From Notamacropus eugenii (Eukaryota; Chordata; Mammalia; Diprotodontia; Macropodidae), in NCBI RefSeq assembly GCF_028372415.1, contig NC_092879.1, positions 69,851,711 through 69,915,710 on the forward strand: a DNA stretch of 64,000 nucleotides, given 5' to 3'. The notes below the pieces were generated by a model, which was given only the letters and a program-made list of their open reading frames with translations, was not told where the DNA came from and ran no database searches. Positions 32,735-43,825 of the stretch are shown piece after piece. Each line of letters starts with the position of its first letter. Within the stretch, counting starts at the first letter, position 1. The translations under genes were made by a program, and so were the position numbers.

Positions 32735-34945
32735 AAGCAGTTGACAAGCATTTATTAAGTGCCTACTATATACCAGGCACTAAAGACAAAAACGAAGCAG
32801 TCCCTGCTCTCACAGGAGCTTCCAGTCTATCAGAGAACATAACACATCCATACAGAAGCGTTGCTAGAATAAATATAAAACAAATAAGAGATGGTTGAGT
32901 GAAAGCACCATTGCCAGGATCAGGAGAGGTTTCATGCAGAAAATGGTCCTTGAGCTGAGTTGTGAAGGAAGTAAGAGATTTGAGAAGATGGCAATGAGAA
33001 GGGAAATACATTCTAGGCATGGGTGACAGCCAGTGCAAAGGCACAGTGATGGGAGATGTGGTGCCATACAAAGAAGAGCAAGAAAGCCGGTTTGGCTAGT
33101 CCATGGAGTACAGGAAGTACAGTGTACCATCCAGAAAGTGAGGCGTTATATAATGAGGTTGGCACAAGAAGGGCTTTAAAAGCCAAACAGAGCATTTTAT
33201 ATTTGATCCTAGAGGCAACAGGGAGCCACTGGAGTTTATTGAGTTAGGGAAGTGACATCATCAGAGCTGTGCTTAAGGAAAATCACTTGGGCAGCTGTGT
33301 GGACAGTGAACTGGGGAGAAGCTTGAAAAAAGGAGACCAGTTAGGAAGTCATGGTAATAGCATAGGTTTAGAGGTGATAAGGGCCTGCCCTAAAGGGGTG
33401 GCTCTATGTATAGTGAGAAGAGGACAGGTATGAGACTGATGTTATGGAAGGAGAAGAAGTGAGATGTAGTAACTGATGGACTATATGGAGTGAGGGCAAT
33501 TGAGGAAAATGCTGATGCTGGGAACCTGGGAGCCTGAAGGATAGATAAGTTCACAAGAGGGAAATGTAACAAGTTCTGTTTTGGACATGTTGAGTTTGAG
33601 ATGGCTATAGGACATTGAGGTCAGTCAAGATGCCTCAGAGGCTGTGGGTTATAGGGGAATGAAGGTCAGAGAAGAGACTGGAGCTGGATATACAGATATG
33701 GGAGCCATCTGCATCAAGAAGATCATCGAACCTGTGATGAGGTCACCAAGCAAGATAGTTCACAGGGAAAAGAGAAGGCGGCCCAGGACAGAGACTTGAG
33801 AGACAATGAAAGTTTGCAGTAATATAAATGATAAGCCAGCAAAGGAAACTAAGAACAAGTAGTCAGCTGTGGGGAGAAGTGAGAGAAAGCAGTCACAAAA
33901 ACCCAGAAGAGAGGGTGGCCAGCAGTGGCCAATGGAAGCAGAGAGGTCAAGGAGGGTGAAGAATGAGAAGACACCAACATATTTGGCAATGAAAAGATCT
34001 TTGATAATTTTGGAGGGTGACATTTCAAGTGAGTTGAGGTCAGAAGTCAAATGGCAAAGGTATGAGAAGTGAGAGGAGAATAATGAATATTGACAGTTTT
34101 TAACCAGGTCTTTGGCTGTGAAGGGGAAGAGATAGAGGATGACAGCTTGAGGGATCCGAGAGTCTAGTGAAGGTTGGTTTTGTTTTGTTTTAAGGAAGGG
34201 AGAGATTTAGACATGTTTGAAGGCCACAGCGAAGGATAAGGAAAAATGATAGATTACAAAGAAGAGAGATGATTAAGGGAGGAAGCAAGAGCATGTGAAA
34301 GGACGTTGGCCTTGACAAAGAGAGGGGCCACCTCTGGGTAAAAGCCTGGAGTAGAAGACAGAGGAGGCTAAAACAGAGGGGCTGAAACAAAGAGAAGGGG
34401 GGAAGACAGAGCTCATGGTTAGTGGCCTCCATTTTCCCAGTAAAATATGAGGAGAGGTCTTCTGCTCAGATAGTGGAAAAGGAAATGTATGAGTTTTGAG
34501 GGCAAGTTTGAATCAGTAGCTGTGGAAGGCAGGAGAGGGACTCAGAAAAACTGTCTTGCTGCAGCAAGTTAAGATTGTCAATTTGAGATTAGATAACAGA
34601 AACCTGTAGTAGATGGGGAAGCTTAGTTGTATGACTTCTCCCATTACTTTCTTATGGGAGTAAATGAATGACATGGTAGTTGTAATCCAGGGTTGGGATC
34701 TGACCGGGCCTGACTGGTGATAGGACACTGGCCCAAGAGATTTTGGAGGAGAGAACAGTGTGGGGTTGAATTAGTTGACTCTAGGATAAAGAAAGAGAAG
34801 AAAATCAAGTCAGAGCAGAGTGAATGGGTTGGGAAAGGGCTTGGGGGTGGAGAGGGTGGAGGTCATCCTGAAGATAAAGAATTGATTTTAAGATAGAGAA
34901 GGTAAAAGGGGAGATGGAATGATAGGAGGTTACAATCAAGTAGAG

Positions 34946-35110
34946 CAGGAATTAGGGATTTGTGGATAAACTTCACAGGATCCATGAACTAGAATGAATA
35001 AAATAAAAATCTTTATTTTCACTAACTTCTACCTGCAATTGAGCATTTTTTTCAATTATTTAAAAATATAATTTTAATAAGGAGGCCATGGACTTCACTA
35101 GAATGTCCTT

Positions 35111-35148
<38 letters not shown>

Positions 35149-35160
35149 TACAAGACCTCT
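34946..35160 (+). mobile_element. hAT-like MITE with internal microsatellite
   Basis: It interrupts the L2 endonuclease region. It contains 'aaatctttattttcactaac', 'tttttttcaattatttaaaa' and 'aaggaggccatggacttcac', shared in order with 7422-7545. An (AC)n run lies near its right end. Terminal repeats are decayed, so the boundaries are approximate. Confidence 0.55.
35114..35144. repeat. (AC)n microsatellite
   Basis: About 15 uninterrupted AC units followed by ATAC units. Confidence 0.95.
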
Positions 35161-35790
35161 GGTATAGAGGACATATCCATTTTTATCACAGAAGAAAGCT
35201 TTTGGATGATGGTGAGCCCCAGGTTATGACCATCCCTGGGTGCATGGTTGAGGTAGCATGGAGGAGCAAGCCATGATATTCGAGAAACTTAAGGTTAGTG
35301 TGTCTGAGAGAGCATTAACTTGAATACCGAAGTCCCTAGTATAAGAGCAGGAGTTGAAGAGGAAAGCAAGACAGAGATCCAGATACTGAACTCCTTGGAA
35401 AAGGAGAAAGAATGCCTTAGGGACCAGTGGACAACGGCCACCATGATCTGGGTTGTGTGTTTCCACTTTGATAGAGTGACTTTCAAAGAAGGAGAGTTTG
35501 GTCAGGGATGGAAACAAAAGATAAATCTTAAAGTGTCAGTCTTCCCATTCCCACCCCACGACCTGTGTGACAAGGTTTAAGACAAGATACAAGCCATGCC
35601 TGAGAGGATGGCTCTGTGATATGGAGGAAGCCAGGACTCTATTAGTGTAAAAAGATGGAAAGAGTCAAAATAAAGGGAAGTTTATTACTTAGAGGATCAG
35701 AATTCCAAAGGGCACAATGAAAGGGGGAGACAGAATGGGAATGGGATGTGGGAGAGATGGGGTTGAGGAGGATAGGGATGAGAGAGTGGA

Positions 35791-36147
35791 GCTGGGGGTG
35801 GTTTGTTCTTAAGCAACTGCTACTTTACTACCACAAACACCACAGATTTAGTTATATTTCAAATCCCATCACCAGTGACAGATTTTCCATTAGGCACACT
35901 GGTTATATATGTTAGAGTCCCTAAGATTAGAGGAATCAAAGTAGTTAACGGTGCTTCCTCCCTTTCCCAGACCAAAGAATTTTCCCTTTTATGCCTGAGG
36001 TTCCCTGGGAGCATGTTATGTGTCTCAAGTAGGGAGAGATGAGAATGATCTGGCTGTTTAGGATAGGATTTGGGGGGGGAGGGGTGGTCAGTATATTTCG
36101 CTGTTTGTTGTTGTTGTATTTTACTACAGGCTCCAGGGTTTAACATG
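35791..36147. other. No gene or recognisable repeat
   Basis: Frames on both strands overlap here (35803-36146) without recognisable motifs. Confidence 0.45.
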
Positions 36148-36330
36148 GGAGATTATTATAAGATTTCAAGTTGGAAGGGTCATCCTGTTATCCAACCCAC
36201 AAGGGGTTTTAGAGAGAAGAGAATAAAGGATGTGGTTTTCCCATGGCTACACATATAATAAATAACAGAGCTAGGGTTTGAACCCCGGAATTCTAACTAC
36301 AAATCCGATGCTCTCACCATTGCCTGGGCA
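36148..36330 (-). repeat. MIR3 SINE
   Basis: 'atttcaagttggaagggtca', 'aataacagagctagggtttg' and 'aaccccggaattctaactac'. The middle is decayed. Confidence 0.75.
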
Positions 36331-36733
36331 TTTAATAAATGTTTACAAATTGAATTGAGCTGCACGATACTGCTTTAACCTGCCATTTCTCCCTATCCCA
36401 TGACCATTGTATGTGTAGATATGCAAAGGACAGTTCTCTTACTGATCTGTAAAGCATTTCTTATCCCTGACCCCAGTGTTAGAATAAGTTTCTACTGTAT
36501 TTCTGGGTCAGTATGTCATCATTGTGGAATGCAGAGGGCCACCCAGACCTCTTCAGTGGCACCAGGCTTTGTCAGGGGTGGTTTGGAATCCCAGTACCAG
36601 CACTAACCCTAGGGAATGGCTTAGCAGAGCCTGCAAGATCCAAAAGGCCAACAGATGAATCCAGAAAGGTGGGTTGCCCCCTCAGGAAACCAAGCAGTCA
36701 GCAGCAGCCCAGAAGATCTGCCAGTTGTTTGAA

Positions 36734-36737
<4 letters not shown>

Positions 36738-36797
<60 letters not shown>
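36738..36797. repeat. (CA)30 microsatellite
   Basis: 60 bases of perfect CA repeat. The His/Thr and Cys/Val frames across it are artefacts. Confidence 0.97.
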
Positions 36798-36798
<1 letters not shown>

Positions 36799-37039
36799 CC
36801 TCCGCAAACTTCCTCTTCTTTGGCCAACCAGTTAAAACCATCTGCATTCTAAACTGAACCCAAGTCTGAGACAGATATTTGGAATATTATGCTAAAATAC
36901 CTTCAAGTTGGGACAGAATTCTTCTCTTGGGGCCAACTCAAATACATTCTTTCATAAGGCCTCTTCCAGCTCTAAATCCTGTGATCTCCTTCCTCTATGC
37001 ACATGCCTGTCTCTATCATCAGAATACAGGTCACAGCTA
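36798..37039. other. No gene; possible MIR3 tail
   Basis: 'aaggcctcttccagctctaa' near 36957 looks like a MIR3/L3 tail. Nothing else is recognised. Confidence 0.45.
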
Positions 37040-37870
37040 TAAATTCAATGAACATTTCCCAAACCCTTACTGTGAACAAACTTTACAACAAACTTTGTAC
37101 CAACGAACTTTGGTACCAAGCCCTAAGGAGGTGAGGATGACAGATGACAGCACCTCCCCTCAAGAGGCTTGCCTTTTACCAGGGGGAAGGGAGAGGAAAC
37201 AAGATAGAGAGAAATATAATAGAATGTAGACTGTCATGGGGACAAAACCGGCCTCAGTACAAAGGCTTCTCAGAATATTGGAGGCTGGAACACTTCCTGA
37301 AGAAGGTGGTACTTAAGATGAGTCTTAAGGAACAGGAAGTTTAGCATAGACAAAGGGAGGTGGGGAAAACACGCTAGGCTTGGAGCAAGTATTTACAAAT
37401 GCATGGAAACACAAGATGGCTGTCAGATTTAGGGAAAGCCTAATAAGATACCCTAGGGCTAGAGCTAGAAGGGACCTCAGAGGCCAGCCATCCAACCTCC
37501 TCATTTTTCATAGGAAGAAACTTAGGACACTAACTGAGCTGCCCAAGGATACTTAGGTACCGAGCATTAGAAGTGGGATTTGAACCCAGGTGTTCTGACT
37601 CCATTGTACCATTCTGTCCAGTTTGGCTGGAATATATAATATGTGGAAGATGGAGGCAAGGGAAAAGAGCAGGTAATGTGAAACGAAGTTGGAAAGCTAG
37701 GCAAGAGTAAGATTGTGGGAGAGTTTAAATGCCAGACTGAAGAGTCTGTAGCCAATCTTAGAGGCAATTGGAAACCACCAGATTGGATATGGCAACTACG
37801 TGATTTTTGGAAGCAATGATCAAAGCAGACTTCTTACCACTTAGCAGGGTAACAGGCTAGAAAGAGAGAG
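37040..37870 (-). repeat. L2-like LINE 3' part, interrupted
   Basis: From 'acatttcccaaacccttact' through 'cacttcctgaagaaggtggt' to 37440, then again from 37619 with 'gtgggagagtttaaatgcca' and 'cttagaggcaattggaaacc'. A MIR3 separates the two parts. Confidence 0.75.
37448..37618 (-). repeat. MIR3 SINE nested in L2
   Basis: 'gagctagaagggacctcaga', 'tcatttttcataggaagaaa' and 'gggatttgaacccaggtgtt'. Full length. Confidence 0.85.
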
Positions 37871-37954
37871 AAAATAACAAGGCTAATGATTGGTTTGGTC
37901 TGTAGTGACCTGTTAAGGAGAAGTACAAAGTTGTATTTATCTGCAAATCTCAGT

Positions 37955-38100
37955 GAATAATAATGATTGGCATTTATACGAGTCTTTAAGGCTTATAAAG
38001 GTTTTTTTATAGACATTTCATTTGAGCCTCACAACAGCCTTGAGGGGTAGATAGTGTAGCTATTATAATTCTGGTTTTACAGATGTGGAAATTGAGGGAG
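37955..38100 (-). repeat. MIR SINE, left part (interrupted)
   Basis: 'gattggcatttatacgagtc', 'tttgagcctcacaacagcct' and 'ttttacagatgtggaaattg'. The head part lies at 38290-38392 beyond a MIR3. Confidence 0.75.
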
Positions 38101-38288
38101 GTACATGGTATCGTAGAAAGAGTACAGGTTCTAGAATCAGGATCTGGTATGTATTAAATTGGATATGTACTATCTGGGTAACTTTAGACAAATTGCTTAA
38201 CCTCCTTGGGCCTCAGTTTCCTTGTCTGTAAAATGAGGGGGATTGGGCTAGATGGGGTCCTTAACAGATTCTAGAACTCTGATTCTTG
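38101..38288 (+). repeat. MIR3 SINE nested in MIR
   Basis: 'acatggtatcgtagaaagag', 'gggcctcagtttccttgtct' and 'gggctagatggggtccttaa'. Complete and inserted in opposite orientation into the MIR. Confidence 0.8.
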
Positions 38289-38289
38289 A

Positions 38290-38392
38290 CTCATTGGAAG
38301 CACAGTTATTGAGTACCAGAAGTGAGATTCAAACCCAGGATTTCTTACTCCAGGTTCTAAACTGTAGCCACAGTGCTTCACTCCCTCTCTAA
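38290..38392 (-). repeat. MIR SINE, right part
   Basis: 'gattcaaacccaggatttct' and 'tgtagccacagtgcttcact' match the reverse of the tRNA-like head and complete the MIR at 37955. Confidence 0.7.
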
Positions 38393-39099
38393 GAAAGCAC
38401 ATGTGACTAGATTGCCATAAATAGGAGCTGAATCCTAATGAGGATTTATTACAGCAGATGAGAAGACCCAGGACAGATTCCCTTTAGATTAGATTCTGTC
38501 GTTTTGAGAAGAAAGATTTGAGCTTGTCCAGCAGACAGAGTTCTGTCATTGGCTTTAGCTTGTGGAGGAAATATTCCCTTATATGAAAGGGAGACAGAGG
38601 GGAAATTTGGAAAATATAGGACCATTTACAGGAATTGTCTGTTCATGGAGCCCTAGAGATAGCTATTTATATGAAAGGGCCCCTCCTTCTCCTTCCACCA
38701 ATATTACTGGCTAACTGAGCTGTCCGTCAGCTATAAACCAGACAGCATTGATTTTAAATGGTTGTCATGCTAAGCTTATTGACCTGATACTGATAGGCAG
38801 CTCAGTCATCCAGTGACACTGTTCAAATTAGGGAGAAGGCAGGGTCTCACCGCTCGAGAGTCATGTTAATATTGATGCTTTCTGTTCCCTTTACCACCCT
38901 GTAATAAATGGGGGTGGGGGTAATGAGTGGACATACCATCTGGGGCCCACTTATATCCAAACGAGGCAGTGTTCCCCAGTGTCTCCTACCCTACTGAGCC
39001 ACTTTTTAAATTTACTCACTTAACACTCACATTGGTAACATCTTACATAGTGTTCTTCTGTACCCAGGGGCAAGACGGTGTCCTGGGAAGATCGTGACC
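38393..39099. other. Repeat-free stretch, possible conserved element
   Basis: No gene. 38735-38900 combines 'ctataaaccagacagcattg' and 'cttattgacctgatactgat' with no repeat identity. A regulatory role is inference only. Confidence 0.35.
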
Positions 39100-39240
39100 A
39101 ACCCCAAACATACATGCTCTACGACTTTGGTCAAGTCACTTTCCCTCTCTGGGCTTCATTTTTCTCCTGTAAAATAAGGAGATTGTACTATATAGACTTG
39201 GAGACCCTTTCAATATTGATCCCAAAATTATTACATGATT
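39100..39240 (+). repeat. MIR3 SINE
   Basis: 'tttggtcaagtcactttccc', 'ctctgggcttcatttttctc' and 'ttggagaccctttcaatatt' in order. Confidence 0.7.
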
Positions 39241-39607
39241 CAACTTTTAAAATTTATTTAGCAGTCCTCTCGATTATCTTATTTCAAAACCTAGATTTTG
39301 GACCATTAATCATCAGACCCTCTCACTTATAAAATCTCCTACATATTATGATCATAACAATGTATGAGCAGTATGGTAAAGAAGGGAATGTTAGAAATTC
39401 TCACTTAATCTGAATTAAGAGGCCAACATGTTTGAAAAGTAGAGATCTATCACTCTGGAGGAGCACATGCCCCTCTCCAATTCTAGAATTCCAAACCCAA
39501 ACCTCAGGCTTCCCATACTCCTTGAGGAGCACAGGTCAGCTTAGAGGCTTTGACTTCCATAGTATTGTTCTCCTGATAAAGCCATAAGATCCACCATAGG
39601 ACCTGGA
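39241..39607. other. No gene or recognisable repeat
   Basis: Nothing supportable is seen. Confidence 0.45.
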
Positions 39608-39765
39608 ATTTCAAGCTGTAAGGAACCTCAGAGGTCAAGCCCAAGCTCTTCACTTGGCAGGTGAGAAAACGGTGGTCTAGAAGGATTAAGTAAATTATTC
39701 TGTTTCACAGTGACAGCTGGGATTTGAACTCAAGTTTGAACAAATGCAGCATTCTTTCCATCGTC
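39608..39765 (-). repeat. MIR3 SINE
   Basis: 'caagctgtaaggaacctcag', 'gtgagaaaacggtggtctag' and 'ctgggatttgaactcaagtt'. Confidence 0.75.
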
Positions 39766-40454
39766 CCAATTAAATGGAAGCAATTCCTCATTGATTAGAC
39801 GGCCCAGTAGCCTGTTAAATTGCTGGATTTTTATTCCCCTGTTAATCAGTAGAAAGAAGTCATTGCTTGCCCATTTCGTTTGGCAATGTTAAATAGAAGT
39901 GAGCCTTGCTAATTCCACTTTGAGTTGGAGAGGGGAGCTTGTTTGAAGAATCTTTTCAATCCAGAAACTAGAAAAAAATAAAATAACATGGAGGCCAACT
40001 CAGTTTCTCAGTTCATAGTCGAATTTATGATTCTAATTCAAGGTCCAGCTACTTTGTTCACCCCCAAGTATGCTACCTGGGGAGTCAAAGGGTGAGCAAT
40101 ATCCATCAATAACCCAGAGGTAAATATAGGAAAGAAAGTAGAAGGGAGAGGAGAAAAGGAAAAGATCTGGGGTGAGTGAAAGAGAGAGAAGAGGTGGGGA
40201 TATATGGTGGGGAGAGTGCAAGCTAGTACCTTCAACAGTGAACTTAAGACCTTCATTGTCTGCCTCCACAGGTGCCATAGGCTGTCTCCCCCCAGAGCAG
40301 ATCTGAGTATAATGGCTTAAACTTAATGTCTCACCTTCTAGGCACACAGTCGCCTACGGTGATTAGAGGCCTTTCTCTAGGAATTTAACTACATCCATGT
40401 TTTTCTTTTCCATCTTCCCATTTGTTCTAAGATGCTTTCATAGGGATCCCCTTG
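39766..40454. other. Repeat-free stretch, possible conserved element
   Basis: 39770-39930 is A/T-rich with 'attgattaga', 'ctgttaaattgctgg' and 'gttaatcagtag'. A role is inference only. Minus-strand frames at 40033-40347 have no recognisable motif. Confidence 0.35.
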
Positions 40455-40570
40455 GATCCCAATAAAGGCTCATTTATTCGGCAAACCTACTGCATTCTAG
40501 GTCCTGAAACTGACCACAGTCCCTGCTCTCAAGGAATTTACAGTCTAAAAAAGGGAAAAGACAAGTATGA
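40455..40570 (-). repeat. L2 LINE 3' end
   Basis: 'ctactgcattctaggtcctg' and 'ctgctctcaaggaatttaca' fit the reverse of the L2 terminus. Confidence 0.75.
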
Positions 40571-40661
40571 TATAAAGGAGAGATTTTAGAAAGGAGACTG
40601 AAAACAAAGTATTCTGAGAATGATATGCTTGAGGCTACCAAGAAGTCACTACAATGAGAGT

Positions 40662-40892
40662 GAAAATAGAAGAGCCAAAGAGCCCTGGCCTTGGAGTCAG
40701 AAAACACCATGTGAGTTCCAGCTCTCCTCATTATGGCTGTGTGACCACAGACAAGTCACTGGACCTCCCTGGGCCTCAGTTTCCTTATCTAGAAAGTCAT
40801 GCTAATAATACTTGCCCTACTTACTTCAACACAGTTTCTGCAAGGAAATAGTTTGTAAAGTGCTATAGAAAATTGAGCTAGTATTAATTTAA
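40662..40892 (+). repeat. MIR SINE
   Basis: 'gccctggccttggagtcaga', 'gctgtgtgaccacagacaag', 'ctgggcctcagtttccttat' and 'tagtttgtaaagtgctatag'. Nearly full length. Confidence 0.85.
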
Positions 40893-40992
40893 TTCCCTGT
40901 AATTTTTGGACAAGCTGCCATTGAATTCTTTTTTTTAAAGTCAATACATATTTCCATAACTTCCTAGAATTCCAACATTTCTAGAATAATAG

Positions 40993-41075
40993 TGTGTGTG
41001 TCTATGTGTTTGTCTGTATGTGTGTTTGTGTGTGTGTGTGTGAGAGGGAGATGGAGAGGGAGGAGAGAGAGAGCC
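40993..41075. repeat. TG-rich then GA-rich simple repeat
   Basis: Imperfect TG runs ('gtgtttgtgtgtgtgtgtgt') followed by 'gagggaggagagagagagag'. Confidence 0.9.
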
Positions 41076-41361
41076 TTCATTCAATATGGATATGGAAGAA
41101 TACTGCCCTTCCCCCACCTAGAGAGATGCCTGAAGCGTGAGTTCAGCTGTCAGAGTCCTTGAATGGTATCATACACTTTTACCAGTAAATTTACGTGACA
41201 TTGAAAAAAATACTAGAACTTAGGTCTCCAAAACCTCCAAAATGTACCTAAGAAACACCTCCAGCAAGTATTTTAGTTCATTTGCCTCTAACTGTTTGCA
41301 GTCTGGAATGCCCTCATTAACAAGTGACATCATTTTGTGGTTTGGTTTTGTTGGTGGTGGT

Positions 41362-41388
41362 TGCTGCTGCTGCTGCTGCTGCTGCTGT

Positions 41389-41465
<77 letters not shown>
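41362..41465. repeat. (CTG)8-TTT-(CTG)25 trinucleotide repeat
   Basis: The tract at 41364-41387 is 8 pure CTG units, then TTT, then 41391-41465 is 25 pure CTG units without interruption. It lies in sequence with no exon evidence. The poly-Gln, poly-Ala and poly-Cys frames across it are artefacts of the repeat. Confidence 0.98.
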
Positions 41466-41467
<2 letters not shown>

Positions 41468-43020
41468 TTACCAAAAGCAAGCAGGAAAGTCAAATTCTAC
41501 CCACTAGTTCGAACTCTGTGTTGAGAGGGAACCTCCTCCCTCAGCCCCCACACACTGTGCCCCAGAAAACCATTAGTCAACAGAGAATTAATTAAGGCCT
41601 CTGTCAGTCCAATAATAAGATGAGTAGAAGAGAGCTTAGAAATCTGATCTGAGGCCCTGAGGACCTAAGCAGAGCATTTCTGAAAGGACAGGCTGGAAAT
41701 TATTTGCGTGCATTCACCGTAACATTTTGGTTGTCCTGCCCCTGGACAGTTTGACACTTTATAGACCAAGTCCAAGATAGAAGTATTCTGGCTGTTGCTT
41801 CAGGTGGACGTATGGGCCTGAGTTGGGGCCTGCTGGGCCTTTGCAGAGTTTGCCTTGCCTGGATAGTGCCTAAAGTGATTAGAAAGTCCTCAGAGGAAGG
41901 TCGCCTACTGACATCCCAGTCCCAGTCCAGAGGCAAGCCCCCTCCCCCCAGAGCACAGCTTCCAGACACAGCTGAGCATTTAGTGAGTATGCAGAGCTGA
42001 GTGCACCCTGACAGGAAACCAAACCCTGAGATACTTTCAGAAACCCAGGCAAACAAAGCCCCCCTGGACTGGTACAGGCAGGTGCAGTTTCTGTCCCACT
42101 ATTAGCTACTGCTGCTCATCCATCAGGGTGGAAAAACTGAAATGGGGCTGGTGGGGAGAACTCTAGCATCTATTTATATGAGTCAGACTTCTGATAAGTA
42201 AGGGGGAAAGGCCTCTGAGCAGCTGACAGAGTTGCCCTAGAGTGCCTGGACTGAAGCCAGGACCCTAGGCTACTCCGAGTCTTATTGACTCTCATTTAGC
42301 ACACAGTTCTAACAAGCTCAATGTTCTGTTTTCCCAGACCACAGCATGTTAGAAACAGCTGAAGGGAAAAGCGAGGCAACTGCTAGAACAATAAAGAAGG
42401 AACAACTAGGAATAGCCTGATGGGGAAACAAAGTCTAGGTCAGTTGCAGAACTGTGCTGGATATTAATTCTACCCCAGGACAATGATGGATGCTCATAAT
42501 GACTGGAACAGCCCCTCAAAAAGCTATACTATGTTCAGTAGCCCTGATTTAAGAAAAACAATGAGGCATTTTCACATTTTGGCACTTGAAGATAAGTTTC
42601 AGCTATCTAGAAAATTCACTTGCTGGGGATCCCCTCGTGCTTCCCCAGATGCTAGGAAAAAGAAAAAGGTTAGTGTCTGACTTCTGCACTTCCAGTAATT
42701 AAGAGATTACTGGGCCTACAGGTGAGAAGGTACCTGGGCAAAGGGCACAATTTCATTTGTAATCCAAGAGGGCAAACAGTCAAGCCAGGATTCATATGAT
42801 CAGTGAAATCAGAGGACCTAGGAAAAGTCATGAACTTGAGTCCAAAGGCTTGGGGCGAGGGGGGGGAGTCAAGAGGGGAACCACCAGATCCTCTCAGATG
42901 GCATGGCTTCCTGGGTGTGCGCCCATTGATAAGGTATATTGAGGAGAAGAAATAGCATCTTCTTAGATATGTTCTCTGAGGAACTGAGGCGATAACAATT
43001 CAAAAAGGTGATGAGTTATT
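41466..43020. other. 1.5 kb without gene or clear repeat
   Basis: No recognised repeats from the CTG tract to the L1. Open frames (118 codons at 41700-42056 minus) have no motif. A G-rich run lies at about 42853-42868. Confidence 0.45.
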
Positions 43021-43035
43021 AAAAAGAATAACCAT

Positions 43036-43222
43036 ATTCGAATTCTTCTTTACAACATAACTAATATGGAAATATGTTTAATATGATTGTACATGCATTG
43101 CCTATATCAGATTGCATGCTGTCTTGGGGAGGCGGAATGGATGGAGGGAGAGAAAATTTAGAACTCAAAATCTTGGAGAAGTGAATGTTGAAAATTAAAA
43201 CCAAATAAATAAAATTAAAATA
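43036..43222 (+). mobile_element. 5'-truncated L1 LINE with perfect target duplication
   Basis: About 187 bases of L1 3' UTR ('ttgtacatgcattgcctata', 'cagattgcatgctgtcttgg', 'aactcaaaatcttggagaag') ending in AATAAA-type, A-rich sequence. It is flanked by identical 15-base copies of 'aaaaagaataaccat' at 43021-43035 and 43223-43237. Both flanks are undecayed, so this is among the youngest insertions in the window. Confidence 0.9.
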
Positions 43223-43237
43223 AAAAAGAATAACCAT

Positions 43238-43385
43238 TGCACTTTGAAAGTTTACAAAAGGTTTTCCTCATGGCAACTCTATAGAGTATATCATTCAATT
43301 TTATTGTCATCTCTATTTTAGAGATAAAGTATCTGAGACCCAGAGAGGTCAAGTGAGAACCTGAATTTAAATTCATATCTCCTGA
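43238..43385 (-). repeat. MIR SINE
   Basis: 'gcactttgaaagtttacaaa', 'tcctcatggcaactctatag' and 'ctgagacccagagaggtcaa'. The L1 inserted at its 3' edge. Confidence 0.8.
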
Positions 43386-43396
43386 TTTTTGAATTT

Positions 43397-43555
43397 GGAA
43401 TCACAACCTGGGTTTAAATCCTTGAACTGCCACTTACTAACTTCGTGGACTTTAGGCAAGTCTTCTTACCTCACTGGGCTCATTTTCTTATCTGTGAAAT
43501 GAATGGATCCAATCAGATGATCTCTCAGGTCCAATCCAGCTCTAAATGTGTCATC
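43397..43555 (+). repeat. MIR3 SINE
   Basis: 'cctgggtttaaatccttgaa', 'ctcactgggctcattttctt' and 'caggtccaatccagctctaa'. Confidence 0.85.
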
Positions 43556-43624
43556 CCCAAACTCGAGCATCAGTGTTTGTTCTACTGAACTTTGTTGCCT
43601 CTCAGTGACAGTGCCCCTCTATCT

Positions 43625-43825
43625 AGGGCTTTAAGGCTTACAAAGTACTTTCCCATAACCCTTTGAGGCAGGTAGCACAAATATCCCTATTTTACATTTG
43701 AGGGAATTGAGATCAAAAAGTTAAAGAATTTGTCAATAGTTCCTCAGCTAGTAAATGACAGGGCTGGGATTTGAACTTGCATCTCCTGGGTCTAAGTACA
43801 GGGCTATTTGCACTCCTCCATGTCC
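43625..43825 (-). repeat. MIR SINE
   Basis: 'ggctttaaggcttacaaagt', 'cctattttacatttgaggga' and 'ggctgggatttgaacttgca'. Confidence 0.85.

Larger units (their letters stand above)
32735..35790 (-). repeat. Nearly full-length L2-like LINE, about 3 kb, interrupted
   Basis: 3' end at left ('gcctactatataccaggcac'). The 3' UTR and end of the coding region run to about 33800. Reverse transcriptase motif A appears in the minus frame 34050-33760 as 'FFTLLDLSASIGHC' (usual core LLDLSAAFDTVD). Sequence matching the endonuclease region of the copy at 17995-20890 follows ('gagatggaatgataggaggt' at about 34912). The endonuclease part is split by a MITE at 34946-35160 and continues to about 35790. Confidence 0.75.

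Noticed and set aside
36513..36857. Frames with His-Thr or Cys-Val repeats (also at 48055-48339 and 62175-62512)
   Set aside because: They are translations of CA/GT microsatellites.
41362..41465. Idea that the CTG tract is the intronic CTG repeat known from TCF4
   Set aside because: The flanking sequence does not match what I remember of that locus, and the candidate exon at 60239 is not a recognised TCF4 exon.
41220..41595. Frames encoding poly-Gln, poly-Ala and poly-Cys
   Set aside because: They are the three frames of the CTG/CAG repeat. The flanks show no codon conservation or splice sites tied to them.
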